Below the pieces are notes generated by a model that ran no database searches, was not told the origin of the DNA, and saw nothing but the letters and a program-made list of their open reading frames with translations. Below are positions 1-8,304 of a DNA stretch of 34,675 nucleotides, one piece after another. Positions within the stretch are counted from its first letter, which is position 1. Each line of letters starts with the position of its first letter. The stretch comes from [Phormidium] sp. LEGE 05292. Lineage in GTDB: Bacteria > Cyanobacteriota > Cyanobacteriia > Cyanobacteriales > Aerosakkonemataceae. The stretch lies in contig NZ_JADEWG010000069.1 in the NCBI RefSeq assembly GCF_015207735.1, forward strand, positions 1-34,675, given 5' to 3'. Position numbers and translations under genes: made by a program.

Positions 1-56
1 GTGGTGACGGTGGTGGTGGCTGTGGTGGTGGCTGTGGTGGCTGTGGTGGTGGTTGA
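1..56 (+). CDS. C-terminal tail of a Gly/Cys-rich protein (partial)
   Basis: Only the last 17 codons are inside the window. In frame 3 (codons from base 3) the sequence reads almost entirely Gly with three regularly spaced Cys and one Asp, then a TGA stop at 54-56. Tails of the form GGCGGGCGG occur at the ends of some bacterial membrane proteins (for example the TIGR04222 family), but nothing upstream is visible to test that. The other two frames give a Val/Ala run or stop at once, so this frame is the most protein-like. The call rests on composition alone. Confidence 0.45.
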   Translation, partial: GDGGGGCGGGCGGCGGG

Positions 57-205
57 TTTGATTATAGTTGATGAATCATTATTTTCGCGATCGCACCCAC
101 TAGACTCTACCTAGATTATCAGTAGGAATAAGTAATAACCTGAGTCATCCCTATTATATACTGGGTATCGAGCAATTACCGAGCGCACTTTCTCGATAGA
201 AAAAC

Positions 206-625
206 ATGAGTGGAGAAACAGAACTGTCAAATTTAATCAAAGGAATAAAACCGCAGTTACAAGCTGGCGAATATGTATTTTGTACTGTACCTGACAATCA
301 AATCCCAAAAGATATAGAACCAATTTGTATTTTTCGGGAAGCAGAAGGGACAACGTTAATTATTAGCAAACAGGAGGCCGATCGGCTTTCTATTCCTTAT
401 TCCTTTGTGGCTGCATGGATTACGTTAACTGTTCATTCTTCACTCGAAGCAGTTGGTTTGACAGCTGCTATTTCAGCAGAGTTAACCAAGGCTGGTATTA
501 GCTGTAATGTGATTGCTGCTTATTATCACGATCATCTATTTGTTGCTCAGAAAGATGCAGAACGCACCAGAGAAATTCTGTCGATAATGAGCTTGAATGA
601 AGTTATTAGTACTCCCGATTCATGA
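206..625 (+). CDS. ACT-domain protein
   Basis: A 139-residue cytosolic protein with no signal or membrane segment. The C-terminal half (about 65-130) reads as an ACT-type small-molecule-binding fold: a strand (AAWITLTVHSSLEAVGLTAA), an amphipathic helix (AAISAELTKAGISCNVIAAY), then a His-rich turn and strand (YYHDHLFVAQKDAERTREIL). Stand-alone ACT proteins of this length are common in bacteria and are presumed amino-acid or ligand sensors; the ligand cannot be told here. The stop overlaps the start of the next gene (ATGA), so the two are probably translationally coupled. ATG at 206 is the only sensible start, and no strong Shine-Dalgarno sequence is seen. Confidence 0.75.
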   Translation: MSGETELSNLIKGIKPQLQAGEYVFCTVPDNQIPKDIEPICIFREAEGTTLIISKQEADRLSIPYSFVAAWITLTVHSSLEAVGLTAAISAELTKAGISCNVIAAYYHDHLFVAQKDAERTREILSIMSLNEVISTPDS

Positions 626-1518
626 AAAAAGTTTGGTTGCTGTTTTGGATATTTGTAGGTTCGATTACTTTCGCAGTGATGTTATTTTCTAATGCCCAGA
701 ATCGAGCGACAAAAACCCTCACTCAAGCAATTGAACCACCACTTCAACCAGAAATTGAGTATAAATCTTACAGCTTGCCACAAAGCTTAGTGCATACACT
801 ACTAATTCCAAAAGCTAGCCGTTTTTCTGTAAGACCTGTGGTTTCACCAACACTTGAACTGGTAGAAAATATAGCAATAAAACATCAAACATTTGCAGCT
901 ATCAATGGTGGATTTTTTGACCCGGTAAACCAAAAAACTACTTCGATTGTGATTCGAGAAGGAGCGTTAATTGCTGACCCAAAATTGAATGAACGGTTTA
1001 TTAATAATCCTAAAAATGCCCCTTACCTAGACAAAATGCTCGCTCGAAGTGAATTGAGACGTTACATTTGTGGAGAAACCATTCGTTATGATATTAACCT
1101 TCGCAACGAACCAATTCCTGATAGTTGCCGTTTAGTAGATGCCTTGGGTGGTGGGTCAAGTTTATTGCCAGAATTAAGCTTGGTTTCAGAGGGATTTGCG
1201 GATGTGGCGAATGGAAAAGTTATTAGGGATGTATTAGGAAGCAACCAACTCAATGCTAGAACGGCAATTGGTATTACTGTTGATGGTAGTCTTTTGTGGG
1301 TAATGGTGGCGCAAAAACCAGAAAACCCTACTACTTCGGGAATGTCCTTACCAGAATTAGCTAAGTTTATGAAGTCGTTGGGGGTGGAAAAAGCGATGAA
1401 TTTGGATGGAGGCAGTTCCTCATCCTTCTATTACAAAGGGCAGACTTTCTATGGCAAAGTCGATAGCCAGGGAAATTGGGTGAAGCGACCTGTCAAATCA
1501 GTTTTACTGGTTTTTTAG
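622..1518 (+). CDS. Phosphodiester glycosidase family protein (NAGPA/DUF2233-like), secreted or anchored
   Basis: 298 residues. Residues 3-24 are a basic then hydrophobic segment (KKVWLLFWIFVGSITFAVML) that fits a signal peptide or N-terminal anchor, so the catalytic part is probably outside the cytoplasmic membrane. Family landmarks are visible: AAINGGFF near residues 92-99, a central VDALGGGSSLL, ARTAIGI, and near the end MNLDGGSSSSFYY, the conserved LDGGxS signature of the NAGPA domain found in N-acetylglucosamine-1-phosphodiester alpha-N-acetylglucosaminidase and bacterial exopolysaccharide-related proteins. The substrate is unknown; a role in cell-surface glycan turnover is inferred. The ATG overlaps the stop of the ACT gene by 4 nt, and a strong terminator follows the stop codon. 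Confidence 0.82.
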   Translation: MKKVWLLFWIFVGSITFAVMLFSNAQNRATKTLTQAIEPPLQPEIEYKSYSLPQSLVHTLLIPKASRFSVRPVVSPTLELVENIAIKHQTFAAINGGFFDPVNQKTTSIVIREGALIADPKLNERFINNPKNAPYLDKMLARSELRRYICGETIRYDINLRNEPIPDSCRLVDALGGGSSLLPELSLVSEGFADVANGKVIRDVLGSNQLNARTAIGITVDGSLLWVMVAQKPENPTTSGMSLPELAKFMKSLGVEKAMNLDGGSSSSFYYKGQTFYGKVDSQGNWVKRPVKSVLLVF

Positions 1519-1520
1519 AA

Positions 1521-1546
1521 TTTGTGCGCCATGGCGCACATTTTTA
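1521..1546 (+). terminator. Rho-independent terminator after the glycosidase gene
   Basis: TGTGCGCCATGGCGCACA at 1523-1540 is a perfect 18-nt palindrome giving an 8-bp GC-rich stem, followed at once by TTTTT. It starts 4 nt after the stop codon at 1518 and ends the ACT-glycosidase transcript. The stem is symmetrical and preceded by a short A/T stretch, so some function on the other strand is possible but less clear. Confidence 0.85.
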
Positions 1547-1698
1547 GCGCATTAGATTTCCAACTTTTTGAACAATATGCAGCCTACATTCCGCACCCTC
1601 AACTTTCGCATATTTTAATCATACGCCCAACAAAAAATCATTATTAGACCTCTTGTAATCAAAATCGGAGAATCTCGATCGTCCGTGCAGTGACTTAG

Positions 1699-2511
1699 TT
1701 AAGTATGACGCAGCTTGCTAAAGCTGCGGATCAGGTAGGCGGCGAGGAAAAAGAACGGTGTCCAGCCAACGAGGAAGAGAAAAAACGCTGGCGAAAACGA
1801 ACCCGGCTGATTGCCCAGATAAGTGCTAGTAGATGGATCGTCGCCCTTGAGCGCAATAGCGATCGCAGGTCCAAACCCCTGAAGCGCACCCCACCAACTG
1901 AATGCTGCCAAGGAGCTCATGCCGAAGCGATGTCGCGCTATATCCGTTGCACGGTTATGATTCGAGGACGGGGTGGTTCGTGCCATAACGATAACAATGA
2001 GGATGAAAGTCCAGATCATCCACAGCGCACCAGTCCACGGATTAAGTCGCCAAGTGATAATAACCGTGAGTACTAGTCCCGTCGCAACCAGCAGGCTAGG
2101 CACCACTGGGACAGCCGTCTCCCTCGACTGCCAACGGAATACGCGCGGCGGTGTGACCTCTCGTAAAATGTAGAGAATGCACAGACCCACAAACAGAAAG
2201 CCCAGGCGTGCCGGATAGGTGCTGGACATGGTGTAACCCGCATACTTCGTATGGTTTTCTGATACGAAAAAGCAGAGTCGAACCAAGTCGAGGACGATCC
2301 CGGTGAGCGCCACGACGACCATCGACCAAGCGAAAAAGCGTCCCGCTCTCAGGTGCGATCTGCTGCCCTTTGGCGCTGTGAAGGCTACAATAGCCGAAAT
2401 CGGTGCGATCGCTCCCGCGACGATGTGCAATAAAAGCATCATCAAGAAGAGGGAGTTGGCAAAGGAGCTTCCGTAAATGACGGGCTTGTGAAGCAAAAAT
2501 GTTGATTCCAC
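1699..2511 (-). CDS. Multi-pass membrane protein (DUF2306-like)
   Basis: 270 residues with about seven hydrophobic segments (roughly 17-45, 60-80, 102-122, 138-155, 162-178, 200-220, 240-260). The first ones carry LHIVAGAIAPISAIVAF, then a polar KGSRSHLRAGRFFAW loop. The pattern HxxAG...G..H...GR.F is reminiscent of DUF2306-type four-to-seven-helix membrane proteins. The family is weakly characterised and no catalytic motif is seen. The gene is visibly more G+C rich than its neighbours, which may point to a different origin. Start taken at the ATG at 2511, where the first hydrophobic segment follows 15 residues later. It is single and flanked by genes of unrelated type. Confidence 0.65.
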   Translation of the reverse strand: MESTFLLHKPVIYGSSFANSLFLMMLLLHIVAGAIAPISAIVAFTAPKGSRSHLRAGRFFAWSMVVVALTGIVLDLVRLCFFVSENHTKYAGYTMSSTYPARLGFLFVGLCILYILREVTPPRVFRWQSRETAVPVVPSLLVATGLVLTVIITWRLNPWTGALWMIWTFILIVIVMARTTPSSNHNRATDIARHRFGMSSLAAFSWWGALQGFGPAIAIALKGDDPSTSTYLGNQPGSFSPAFFLFLVGWTPFFFLAAYLIRSFSKLRHT

Positions 2512-2714
2512 TGCTTACTCCTCTCTCTCGTGCAAGCGTATCATCAGCAATGTTTCCTGAGAATTTTTCATCCTGGAAGTATCTTGAGGATGAGATTGAG
2601 AAGATCCTACAAGCTTTTTCCTATTCAAATAGATAGAGTTCCACAAAAGCTCCCCCCATGCAGCGAGCGTGAGTACAAATTTCTCACGAGCGATCGCTTC
2701 CTAGAACAGAAAAT

Positions 2715-3656
2715 CTAACTCTTAATTACTGGATTGTAATCCAATGCCGCCCGCTCCCAACGCCCTAAATTCGCTGCTGCTTCGTAAGTGCTTTGCAAGA
2801 AATTCAGCACCATTGTGTCTGGATCGCTTGCCTGCCTTACTGCCTCATAAGGCAAGACGAACTCTTGCATTTCCGGGCTAAAGAAGGCTTCCTGGGGTTG
2901 CACCGGGTAATCTGAGAATCCTTCGGGGGCTGGATAGGCGTAGGCATAGAATAATGCCTCGATTGCGCCTTTGCCAAACCAAAACCCGCAACTGCTTACT
3001 TCGTGGGAGTAAGCCTCTCGCGTCACCCAGTCTGCCATCCCTGGCACACCCCCTGGATGCTGGGGCGCACGTCGTCCTGAGAAGCGAGTCACTGCTAAAT
3101 CAAAGCTGCCCCAGAAGAAATGAACTGGGCTACACTTTCCTGCATAACCAGTCCGGAAAATCGTCAAGAGGCGGTCGCATTGCACGAGAATTCGCCAAAA
3201 CCGTTGAGCATAGTCTGGATCGTAAGCTGCGTGCTGAGTATCCTGCTCAAAGGGAATGGGATCGCTCACTTCCTGTGGCATTGTCCAGATGTGCAAGTCT
3301 ATTCCCGCATCCAGTAGAGTACTCATCACCGCTTGATAAAAATCAGCCACAGAACGGGGCATGAGTGGGATCGTTTTTGTCATTCCATCGCTGGTTTCCA
3401 TCGCCAATTGATGATTGAGAAAATCAAAGGTGATTTGAAAAGTGCTAGTTTTGTAGGGAATGGTTGATGTAGTCAGTCCACGTGGAGTGACATAAAGAGT
3501 GGAATGCCACCAGTGATTAACTTTCGGAGCCAGTGCTAATCGAATCTTGCCAATAATCTGAGTCCACAGATGTAGCGTTTGATTTGTATCTTGCCAATCT
3601 GCGATTGGTAAGGACACCCAAACTTCTGAGTCTAAATTAGACGTGGGAAGAGCCAT
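2715..3656 (-). CDS. DUF5996 family protein
   Basis: 313 residues, soluble. Features typical of DUF5996 are readable: VSLPIADWQDTNQTLHLWTQ near the start, NHWWHSTLYVTPRGLTT, IPYKTSTFQITFDFLNH, a central VHFFWGSFDLAVTRFSGR and ASDPDTMVLNFLQSTYEAAA near the end. The function of the family is unknown. I chose the ATG at 3656 (MALPTSNLD) because the longer frame from 3707 overlaps the upstream CoA-binding gene and adds 17 residues without family character; with this start the two genes are separated by 8 nt and are probably cotranscribed. Confidence 0.8.
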   Translation of the reverse strand: MALPTSNLDSEVWVSLPIADWQDTNQTLHLWTQIIGKIRLALAPKVNHWWHSTLYVTPRGLTTSTIPYKTSTFQITFDFLNHQLAMETSDGMTKTIPLMPRSVADFYQAVMSTLLDAGIDLHIWTMPQEVSDPIPFEQDTQHAAYDPDYAQRFWRILVQCDRLLTIFRTGYAGKCSPVHFFWGSFDLAVTRFSGRRAPQHPGGVPGMADWVTREAYSHEVSSCGFWFGKGAIEALFYAYAYPAPEGFSDYPVQPQEAFFSPEMQEFVLPYEAVRQASDPDTMVLNFLQSTYEAAANLGRWERAALDYNPVIKS

Positions 3657-3664
3657 AACATTTT

Positions 3665-4087
3665 CTAACGACTTATATTTAACCTGTTGTACTCTACTTT
3701 GATGCACGCATCCATAATCACTTTTAATCCGGCTTGCAATGCTTTTTTGGCAGAGGTTTCGTCATAGATACCTGACTGGGCCCAGATGGTTTTGGCATTG
3801 ATAGCGATCGCATCAGAAACAATTTCCGGTAGGTACTCGCTGCGCCGGAACACATTGATCAATTCTACTGACTGGGGGACATCTCGAAGTGAAGCGTAGC
3901 AAGGTTGCCCATCAATTTTGCTCACCGTTGGATTGACTGGAATGACGATATAGCCTACTTGCCGCAAGAATTGAGCAATCTGGTAGCTGATGCGAGTTGG
4001 GTTGTCGGAATGTCCCACCACAGCAATGACTTTAGTTTGAATTAATATGTCACGCAATATATCGTCGTCTAATTTTAAATTGGGCAT
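3665..4087 (-). CDS. CoA-binding domain protein (YccU-like Rossmann fold)
   Basis: 140 residues. The N-terminal half is a Rossmann-type nucleotide-binding unit: VIAVVGHSDNPTRISYQIA (residues 21-39), a helix, then GYIVIPVNPTVSKIDGQPCY and SLRDVPQSVELINVFR. The C-terminal part has the family's IWAQSGIYDE and a short VIMDACIKVEY. Such single-domain proteins resemble the CoA-binding part of succinyl-CoA synthetase alpha; their role is not established. It lies 47 bp to the right of nothing but array 1: its start faces the distal, oldest end of that array. No functional link to CRISPR is suggested by the sequence. Confidence 0.85.
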   Translation of the reverse strand: MPNLKLDDDILRDILIQTKVIAVVGHSDNPTRISYQIAQFLRQVGYIVIPVNPTVSKIDGQPCYASLRDVPQSVELINVFRRSEYLPEIVSDAIAINAKTIWAQSGIYDETSAKKALQAGLKVIMDACIKVEYNRLNISR

Positions 4088-4134
4088 GGAAGAGAACTCT
4101 CCTGAAAAATTAGCTGCGACTTAGCAGTAGATGA

Positions 4135-6119
4135 GTTTCAGTCCCCTTGCGGGGATTTGATGGTTTGAAAGCATTACCGCAACGAGTTGCAAAGGGCAGC
4201 TGAGTTTCAGTCCCCTTGCGGGGATTTGATGGTTTGAAAGTTTTTGCTCAGACTGTAATTGTTTCTCAGTTGATTTTTTAAGTTTCAGTCCCCTTGCGGG
4301 GATTTGATGGTTTGAAAGTTCGGCTCCGAAGAATCAATCCCAGGGAAAATGTTTCAGTCCCCTTGCGGGGATTTGATGGTTTGAAAGAATAACGACATCA
4401 ATAATTAAGGCAAAAGAAATAGAGTTTCAGTCCCCTTGCGGGGATTTGATGGTTTGAAAGATACATCTTAATAATGAAAAAAAAGTGAAAAATAAGTTTC
4501 AGTCCCCTTGCGGGGATTTGATGGTTTGAAAGTCTATTATTGACGACAATGGTAATCAAATTATAATTAGGTTTCAGTCCCCTTGCGGGGATTTGATGGT
4601 TTGAAAGTTCTAGTTGTGGTGAGCAAGTCCGCAAAACATTAAGGTTTCAGTCCCCTTGCGGGGATTTGATGGTTTGAAAGGCCTGTAGCTTTGCGATAAA
4701 GCCCTTGAGATAAAGTTTCAGTCCCCTTGCGGGGATTTGATGGTTTGAAAGAAGACATACTCGGCACGGCTCCCGGTGCTCAGTCTGGTTTCAGTCCCCT
4801 TGCGGGGATTTGATGGTTTGAAAGGAAAACTTTTGCTGCCCGAAACTTTGGCGAAGGATTGGACGAGTTTCAGTCCCCTTGCGGGGATTTGATGGTTTGA
4901 AAGATCACTTTTATCTTTATAGCCATAAAAGAATTTTTCGTTTCAGTCCCCTTGCGGGGATTTGATGGTTTGAAAGTTGAGCTATTACTATTACTACGAC
5001 GACAGGGAAACTGGCTTCGTTTCAGTCCCCTTGCGGGGATTTGATGGTTTGAAAGTAACCTTGCGTAAAGGTATTAGAGCAGGAATAGTATGTTTCAGTC
5101 CCCTTGCGGGGATTTGATGGTTTGAAAGGCTCATCTTCCCAAAGCAAAAGCGGCACTAGTACAGGAATAGTATGTTTCAGTCCCCTTGCGGGGATTTGAT
5201 GGTTTGAAAGTTGCCTTATTGTCACGCTCAATGCTGTGCTTTACAAGGGTTTCAGTCCCCTTGCGGGGATTTGATGGTTTGAAAGGTCAAAAATTCTAGC
5301 GACAAACGCAAAGAGCGTAAGGTTTCAGTCCCCTTGCGGGGATTTGATGGTTTGAAAGTAAAAACAGATGAATTATACCCTCTTGCGTATAATCAAGGTT
5401 TCAGTCCCCTTGCGGGGATTTGATGGTTTGAAAGATCCAACCAGTAGCAATTAATGATAATTCAATTGGTTTCAGTCCCCTTGCGGGGATTTGATGGTTT
5501 GAAAGTACTCACATTTTTGGGCCGAACAATCCTGCTAGACAAGTTTCAGTCCCCTTGCGGGGATTTGATGGTTTGAAAGTGGCATAAAAATCGTACACCC
5601 ATAGATTAGCGTTCATCTGTTTCAGTCCCCTTGCGGGGATTTGATGGTTTGAAAGCATTTCTCTTTATTAATAGGTATTTCCCCGAATGCCATTCATGTT
5701 TCAGTCCCCTTGCGGGGATTTGATGGTTTGAAAGTGTTACTTATTCGTAGTATAGAATAAAATCTGGGTTAATGCCATTCATGTTTCAGTCCCCTTGCGG
5801 GGATTTGATGGTTTGAAAGCGAAAACTCAGTCTGTAACTGAAACGACTTATTATTCTTAGTTTCAGTCCCCTTGCGGGGATTTGATGGTTTGAAAGATTG
5901 CCCTTTGTCTGTTGCTTTTGAAATCCGTGCAAAGTTTCAGTCCCCTTGCGGGGATTTGATGGTTTGAAAGTTGCCAATCTGGGAACCCCATCCAACATAC
6001 AAATTGTTGTTTCAGTCCCCTTGCGGGGATTTGATGGTTTGAAAGATCGCAACAATCGCTGCAATTGCAGTTGTTCTTCGATGTTTCAGTCCCCTTGCGG
6101 GGATTTGATGGTTTGAAAG
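4135..6119 (-). CRISPR. CRISPR array 1: 27 repeats of 37 bp, 26 spacers
   Basis: All 27 repeats appear identical on the plus strand: GTTTCAGTCCCCTTGCGG followed by GGATTTGATGGTTTGAAAG. In the transcribed (minus) direction the repeat contains the stem-loop TCCCC-GCAA-GGGGA and ends in ACTGAAAC, the expected 5' handle after Cas6 cleavage. Orientation follows from the leader on the right (6120-6434), next to cas2, and from its similarity to the leader of array 2. Spacers are 32-42 nt apart from two outliers of 45 nt (5129-5173) and 48 nt (5735-5782). Each outlier shares its last 12 plus-strand nt with the next leader-distal spacer (see findings). The terminal repeat at 4135 is not degenerate. 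Open reading frames across the array are artefacts of the repeat. Confidence 0.99.
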
Positions 6120-6434
6120 ACAGCCGCCCAAAACCCTGACTAACCGAGGCTTATGAAACCACTTTTCGGGAATCGCAAAATTGACCTCATTTGGGCTGAG
6201 CTTATTGCTACTAATTAGCAATAACTGAGCGGTTACTGAAACTGAAACTATTTAATTGTCAAGGTTCTAAGCTTTTTCGTGAATCCCCCCAGGTTTTTGC
6301 TCCCACTTGGGTTCACGAAAACTATGATAAATCAGCAGCATTCTCTTGTCAATATTTTCCGTTTATGTTATACAACCTGGCTTCAAAAGAGAAACCAGGC
6401 TTCAGGTGAATAAATTGCTAGACTTCTAGATTAA
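6120..6434 (-). promoter_or_regulatory. Leader of CRISPR array 1
   Basis: A 315-bp non-coding stretch between the leader-proximal repeat and the cas2 stop. It shares blocks with the leader of array 2 at the same distance from the first repeat: an inverted repeat TTATTGC-N9-GCAATAA at 6202-6224 (82 nt away), then ATTTAATTGTC from 6250, then TTTTTCGTGAATCCCCCCAG. Within it, TTTTCGTGAA and TTCACGAAAA form a perfect 10-bp inverted repeat enclosing CCCACTTGGG. These are candidate promoter and integration-host-type docking elements for transcription and spacer insertion. A weaker CCTGG/CCAGG hairpin near 6378-6410 could end the cas2 transcript. Confidence 0.85.
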
Positions 6435-6731
6435 TTAAAGAACGATCGCAATTTCCTGCCTTGGTTCCTCAGAACCGTAAGTAATGGTGCGTTTCAAAGA
6501 TCCAGCATCCAAAACATAAATGCGTACAGAATCTTCTTTTGGCTTAATCAACTTTTCAATTTTCTGTTGCAGCTTCACAAATTGGATTGTAGTCAGAAAA
6601 CATTCAAACACGCTGTATTGCGTCCACTTGCCGTAACCAGATAACATTTTATGTAAGCGATTACGCCGCTTATTAGCTGCCTTGGAATCCGGCAAATCGT
6701 AGATTACCAAATAAAACAAAGTATCTTTCAT
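6435..6731 (-). CDS. cas2: CRISPR-associated endoribonuclease-fold protein Cas2
   Basis: 98 residues, the usual Cas2 length. The N-terminal ferredoxin-like strand ends in VIYDLPD, with the conserved Asp at position 12; KRRNRLHKMLSGYGKWTQYSVFEC follows, as in the family. Cas2 dimers bridge two Cas1 dimers in the integrase that inserts spacers. The ATG overlaps the cas1 stop by 4 nt. It is the last gene of the I-B-type operon and is followed by the leader of array 1, so it is the only Cas2 in the window and probably serves array 2 as well. Confidence 0.97.
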   Translation of the reverse strand: MKDTLFYLVIYDLPDSKAANKRRNRLHKMLSGYGKWTQYSVFECFLTTIQFVKLQQKIEKLIKPKEDSVRIYVLDAGSLKRTITYGSEEPRQEIAIVL

Positions 6732-7705
6732 CGTAACACCAAAGGTTTGTAAGTAATGCCTTCTTGTAGATAACGACTCAACAAACGTGCCTGTAATTCG
6801 ATCGCCCGTCGATAAGTACAGCGATAATCAAAAACTGGATGGGTAAACTCATCATTCATCTTGCGTTCAAACGCCTGTAAAAATCGCTTCCGTCCATCAT
6901 CACTAAGTCGATAAGCACCCAAACTTTCTGTAAAATCATTTGGTTGAATTTCACGTTTATTCAATACAGACAACACCAAACTATCCGCCACTAAAGGACG
7001 AAATTCTTCCATCAAATCCAACACCATTGCAGGTTGACCTCGACTCACTTCATGCAAATAACCAACATAAGGATCGAGTCCCACAATATGAACCGCTGCT
7101 GTTACCTGTACCCGCAATAATCCATAGCCAAAACTTAACAAAGAATTCACCGGATCGGTGGGAGGACGGCGATTTCTTCCCGGAAAAGACCAAGGTTCTT
7201 TTAACATAGCTGTCCATTCTGCAAAATAATCTTTAGCTGCAATACCTTCCACCCCTCGAACTTCATCTATAGAGTGTTTTTGTGTCGCTAATTTCTTATA
7301 ACTTTTCAGCGAACTATTAGCAATTTTTTGCCGATACAAAACCGTATATTGATTTTGAATTTTCCCAGCAACAATTGCCTTAACTAACTCTAGTCTGCGA
7401 GGAGAATCATTGTAAAGTTCAAACTGTGCCAACCGCAGAGAACCATTACGAGAATAACCAGGTAAAGCACTACCTAAATATTTGCCATATATCGAAAGAT
7501 AATGAATCGGTATTCCCAACTCTAAAGCATAAGTCAAAGCATCACCCGTGACTTGAGGATTACCCATCAATACTACTTGTTCCACAGTTTGAGCCGGAAC
7601 TGATTGTTTTTTCCAAGTATCATCTTCTTGTTTCAGAGAAACAGTAAAAGCTTCATAGTTTTTATTCAAAACAGCTTCGGGTTGCGTGACATAAAGTACA
7701 GACAT
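6728..7705 (-). CDS. cas1: CRISPR integrase Cas1
   Basis: 325 residues. The N-terminal beta domain includes VLMGNPQVTGDALTYALELG; the C-terminal helical domain has the metal-binding catalytic residues Glu153 (in VEGIAAKDYF), His218 (in GYLHEVSRG) and Glu233 (in DLMEEFRP). It acts with Cas2 and probably Cas4 to cut and insert prespacers at the leader-repeat border. It lies 6 nt after cas4 and overlaps cas2 by 4 nt. The 12-nt overshoots seen in two spacers of array 1 would be errors of this enzyme's second-strand attack. All key residues are present, so it is expected to be active. Confidence 0.97.
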   Translation of the reverse strand: MSVLYVTQPEAVLNKNYEAFTVSLKQEDDTWKKQSVPAQTVEQVVLMGNPQVTGDALTYALELGIPIHYLSIYGKYLGSALPGYSRNGSLRLAQFELYNDSPRRLELVKAIVAGKIQNQYTVLYRQKIANSSLKSYKKLATQKHSIDEVRGVEGIAAKDYFAEWTAMLKEPWSFPGRNRRPPTDPVNSLLSFGYGLLRVQVTAAVHIVGLDPYVGYLHEVSRGQPAMVLDLMEEFRPLVADSLVLSVLNKREIQPNDFTESLGAYRLSDDGRKRFLQAFERKMNDEFTHPVFDYRCTYRRAIELQARLLSRYLQEGITYKPLVLR

Positions 7706-7711
7706 TTTTAT

Positions 7712-8296
7712 TTAAACTCCTTGACGCATTAATTGTTTAACTTCAAAAGGCAGACAAATTTTGATTAAGCTACAAGCGTGACATTTCTTTGGGTTGTCAA
7801 TAGGTGCAGGGATTTTACCAACCGTAGTTTGTTGTGCAGCAATAATTGCTTGTTCGGTCATTTGGCGTAACTGCGGCGTAAATTTTACCTGCTGTCTGCG
7901 CCGATTACCGTAATAGAAAATTTCCCCGAACGGAATCTCTCTTCCCGTGCGTTCTTCTAAGCACAAAGCCGCCGCACAAAGTTGAAAATGGTCATTCAAA
8001 TGTTGTGCCATTTTCCCTTTTTTATACTCCAAAGGAATCAGTTGATTTTCCCGTTCTTCTACCGCATCAATAATGCCGCTAACTTTTAGGCGTTCGCTCC
8101 ATACCCACTGCTGACGATGAATCAGAGTATCGCCTTCTTGAGAAGTTCCTTCTTCATTGATATTTTCATGCAAGTAACGCCCAATAATGATATGTTCGTT
8201 ATCTTCCATTTCGCCTAATTGGTATTCCAAATAAAAGCGACGAGAGCAATATTCCCAAGCATTTAAGTAAGCCAAAGGTAAGTAATTGCCATTCAT
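7712..8296 (-). CDS. cas4: CRISPR-associated exonuclease Cas4
   Basis: 194 residues, a RecB-type PD-(D/E)XK nuclease with an iron-sulfur cluster. Visible are Cys17 (EYCSRRF), His43 (RYLHENI), Asp77 (SGIIDAVE), Glu90-x-Lys92 (LEYKKGK), Gln105 (HFQLCAAAL) and the C-terminal cysteines 172, 175 and 181 (KKCHACSLIKIC). Cas4 trims prespacers and selects those next to a proper PAM. It is 8 nt after cas6 and 6 nt before cas1, the usual order in I-B and I-D operons. Confidence 0.96.
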   Translation of the reverse strand: MNGNYLPLAYLNAWEYCSRRFYLEYQLGEMEDNEHIIIGRYLHENINEEGTSQEGDTLIHRQQWVWSERLKVSGIIDAVEERENQLIPLEYKKGKMAQHLNDHFQLCAAALCLEERTGREIPFGEIFYYGNRRRQQVKFTPQLRQMTEQAIIAAQQTTVGKIPAPIDNPKKCHACSLIKICLPFEVKQLMRQGV

Positions 8297-8304
8297 AATT
8301 TTCC

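Noticed and set aside
1705-2329. ORFs on both strands inside the membrane protein gene
   Set aside because: The 270-residue frame has regular hydrophobic segments; the others are Arg- and Ser-rich shadows caused by the higher G+C content.
4398-6221. Several minus-strand ORFs of 69-98 codons across array 1
   Set aside because: They are made of repeat-encoded peptides (LSNHQIPARGL, FKPSNPRKGTE) and are artefacts of the CRISPR repeat lacking stops in some frames.
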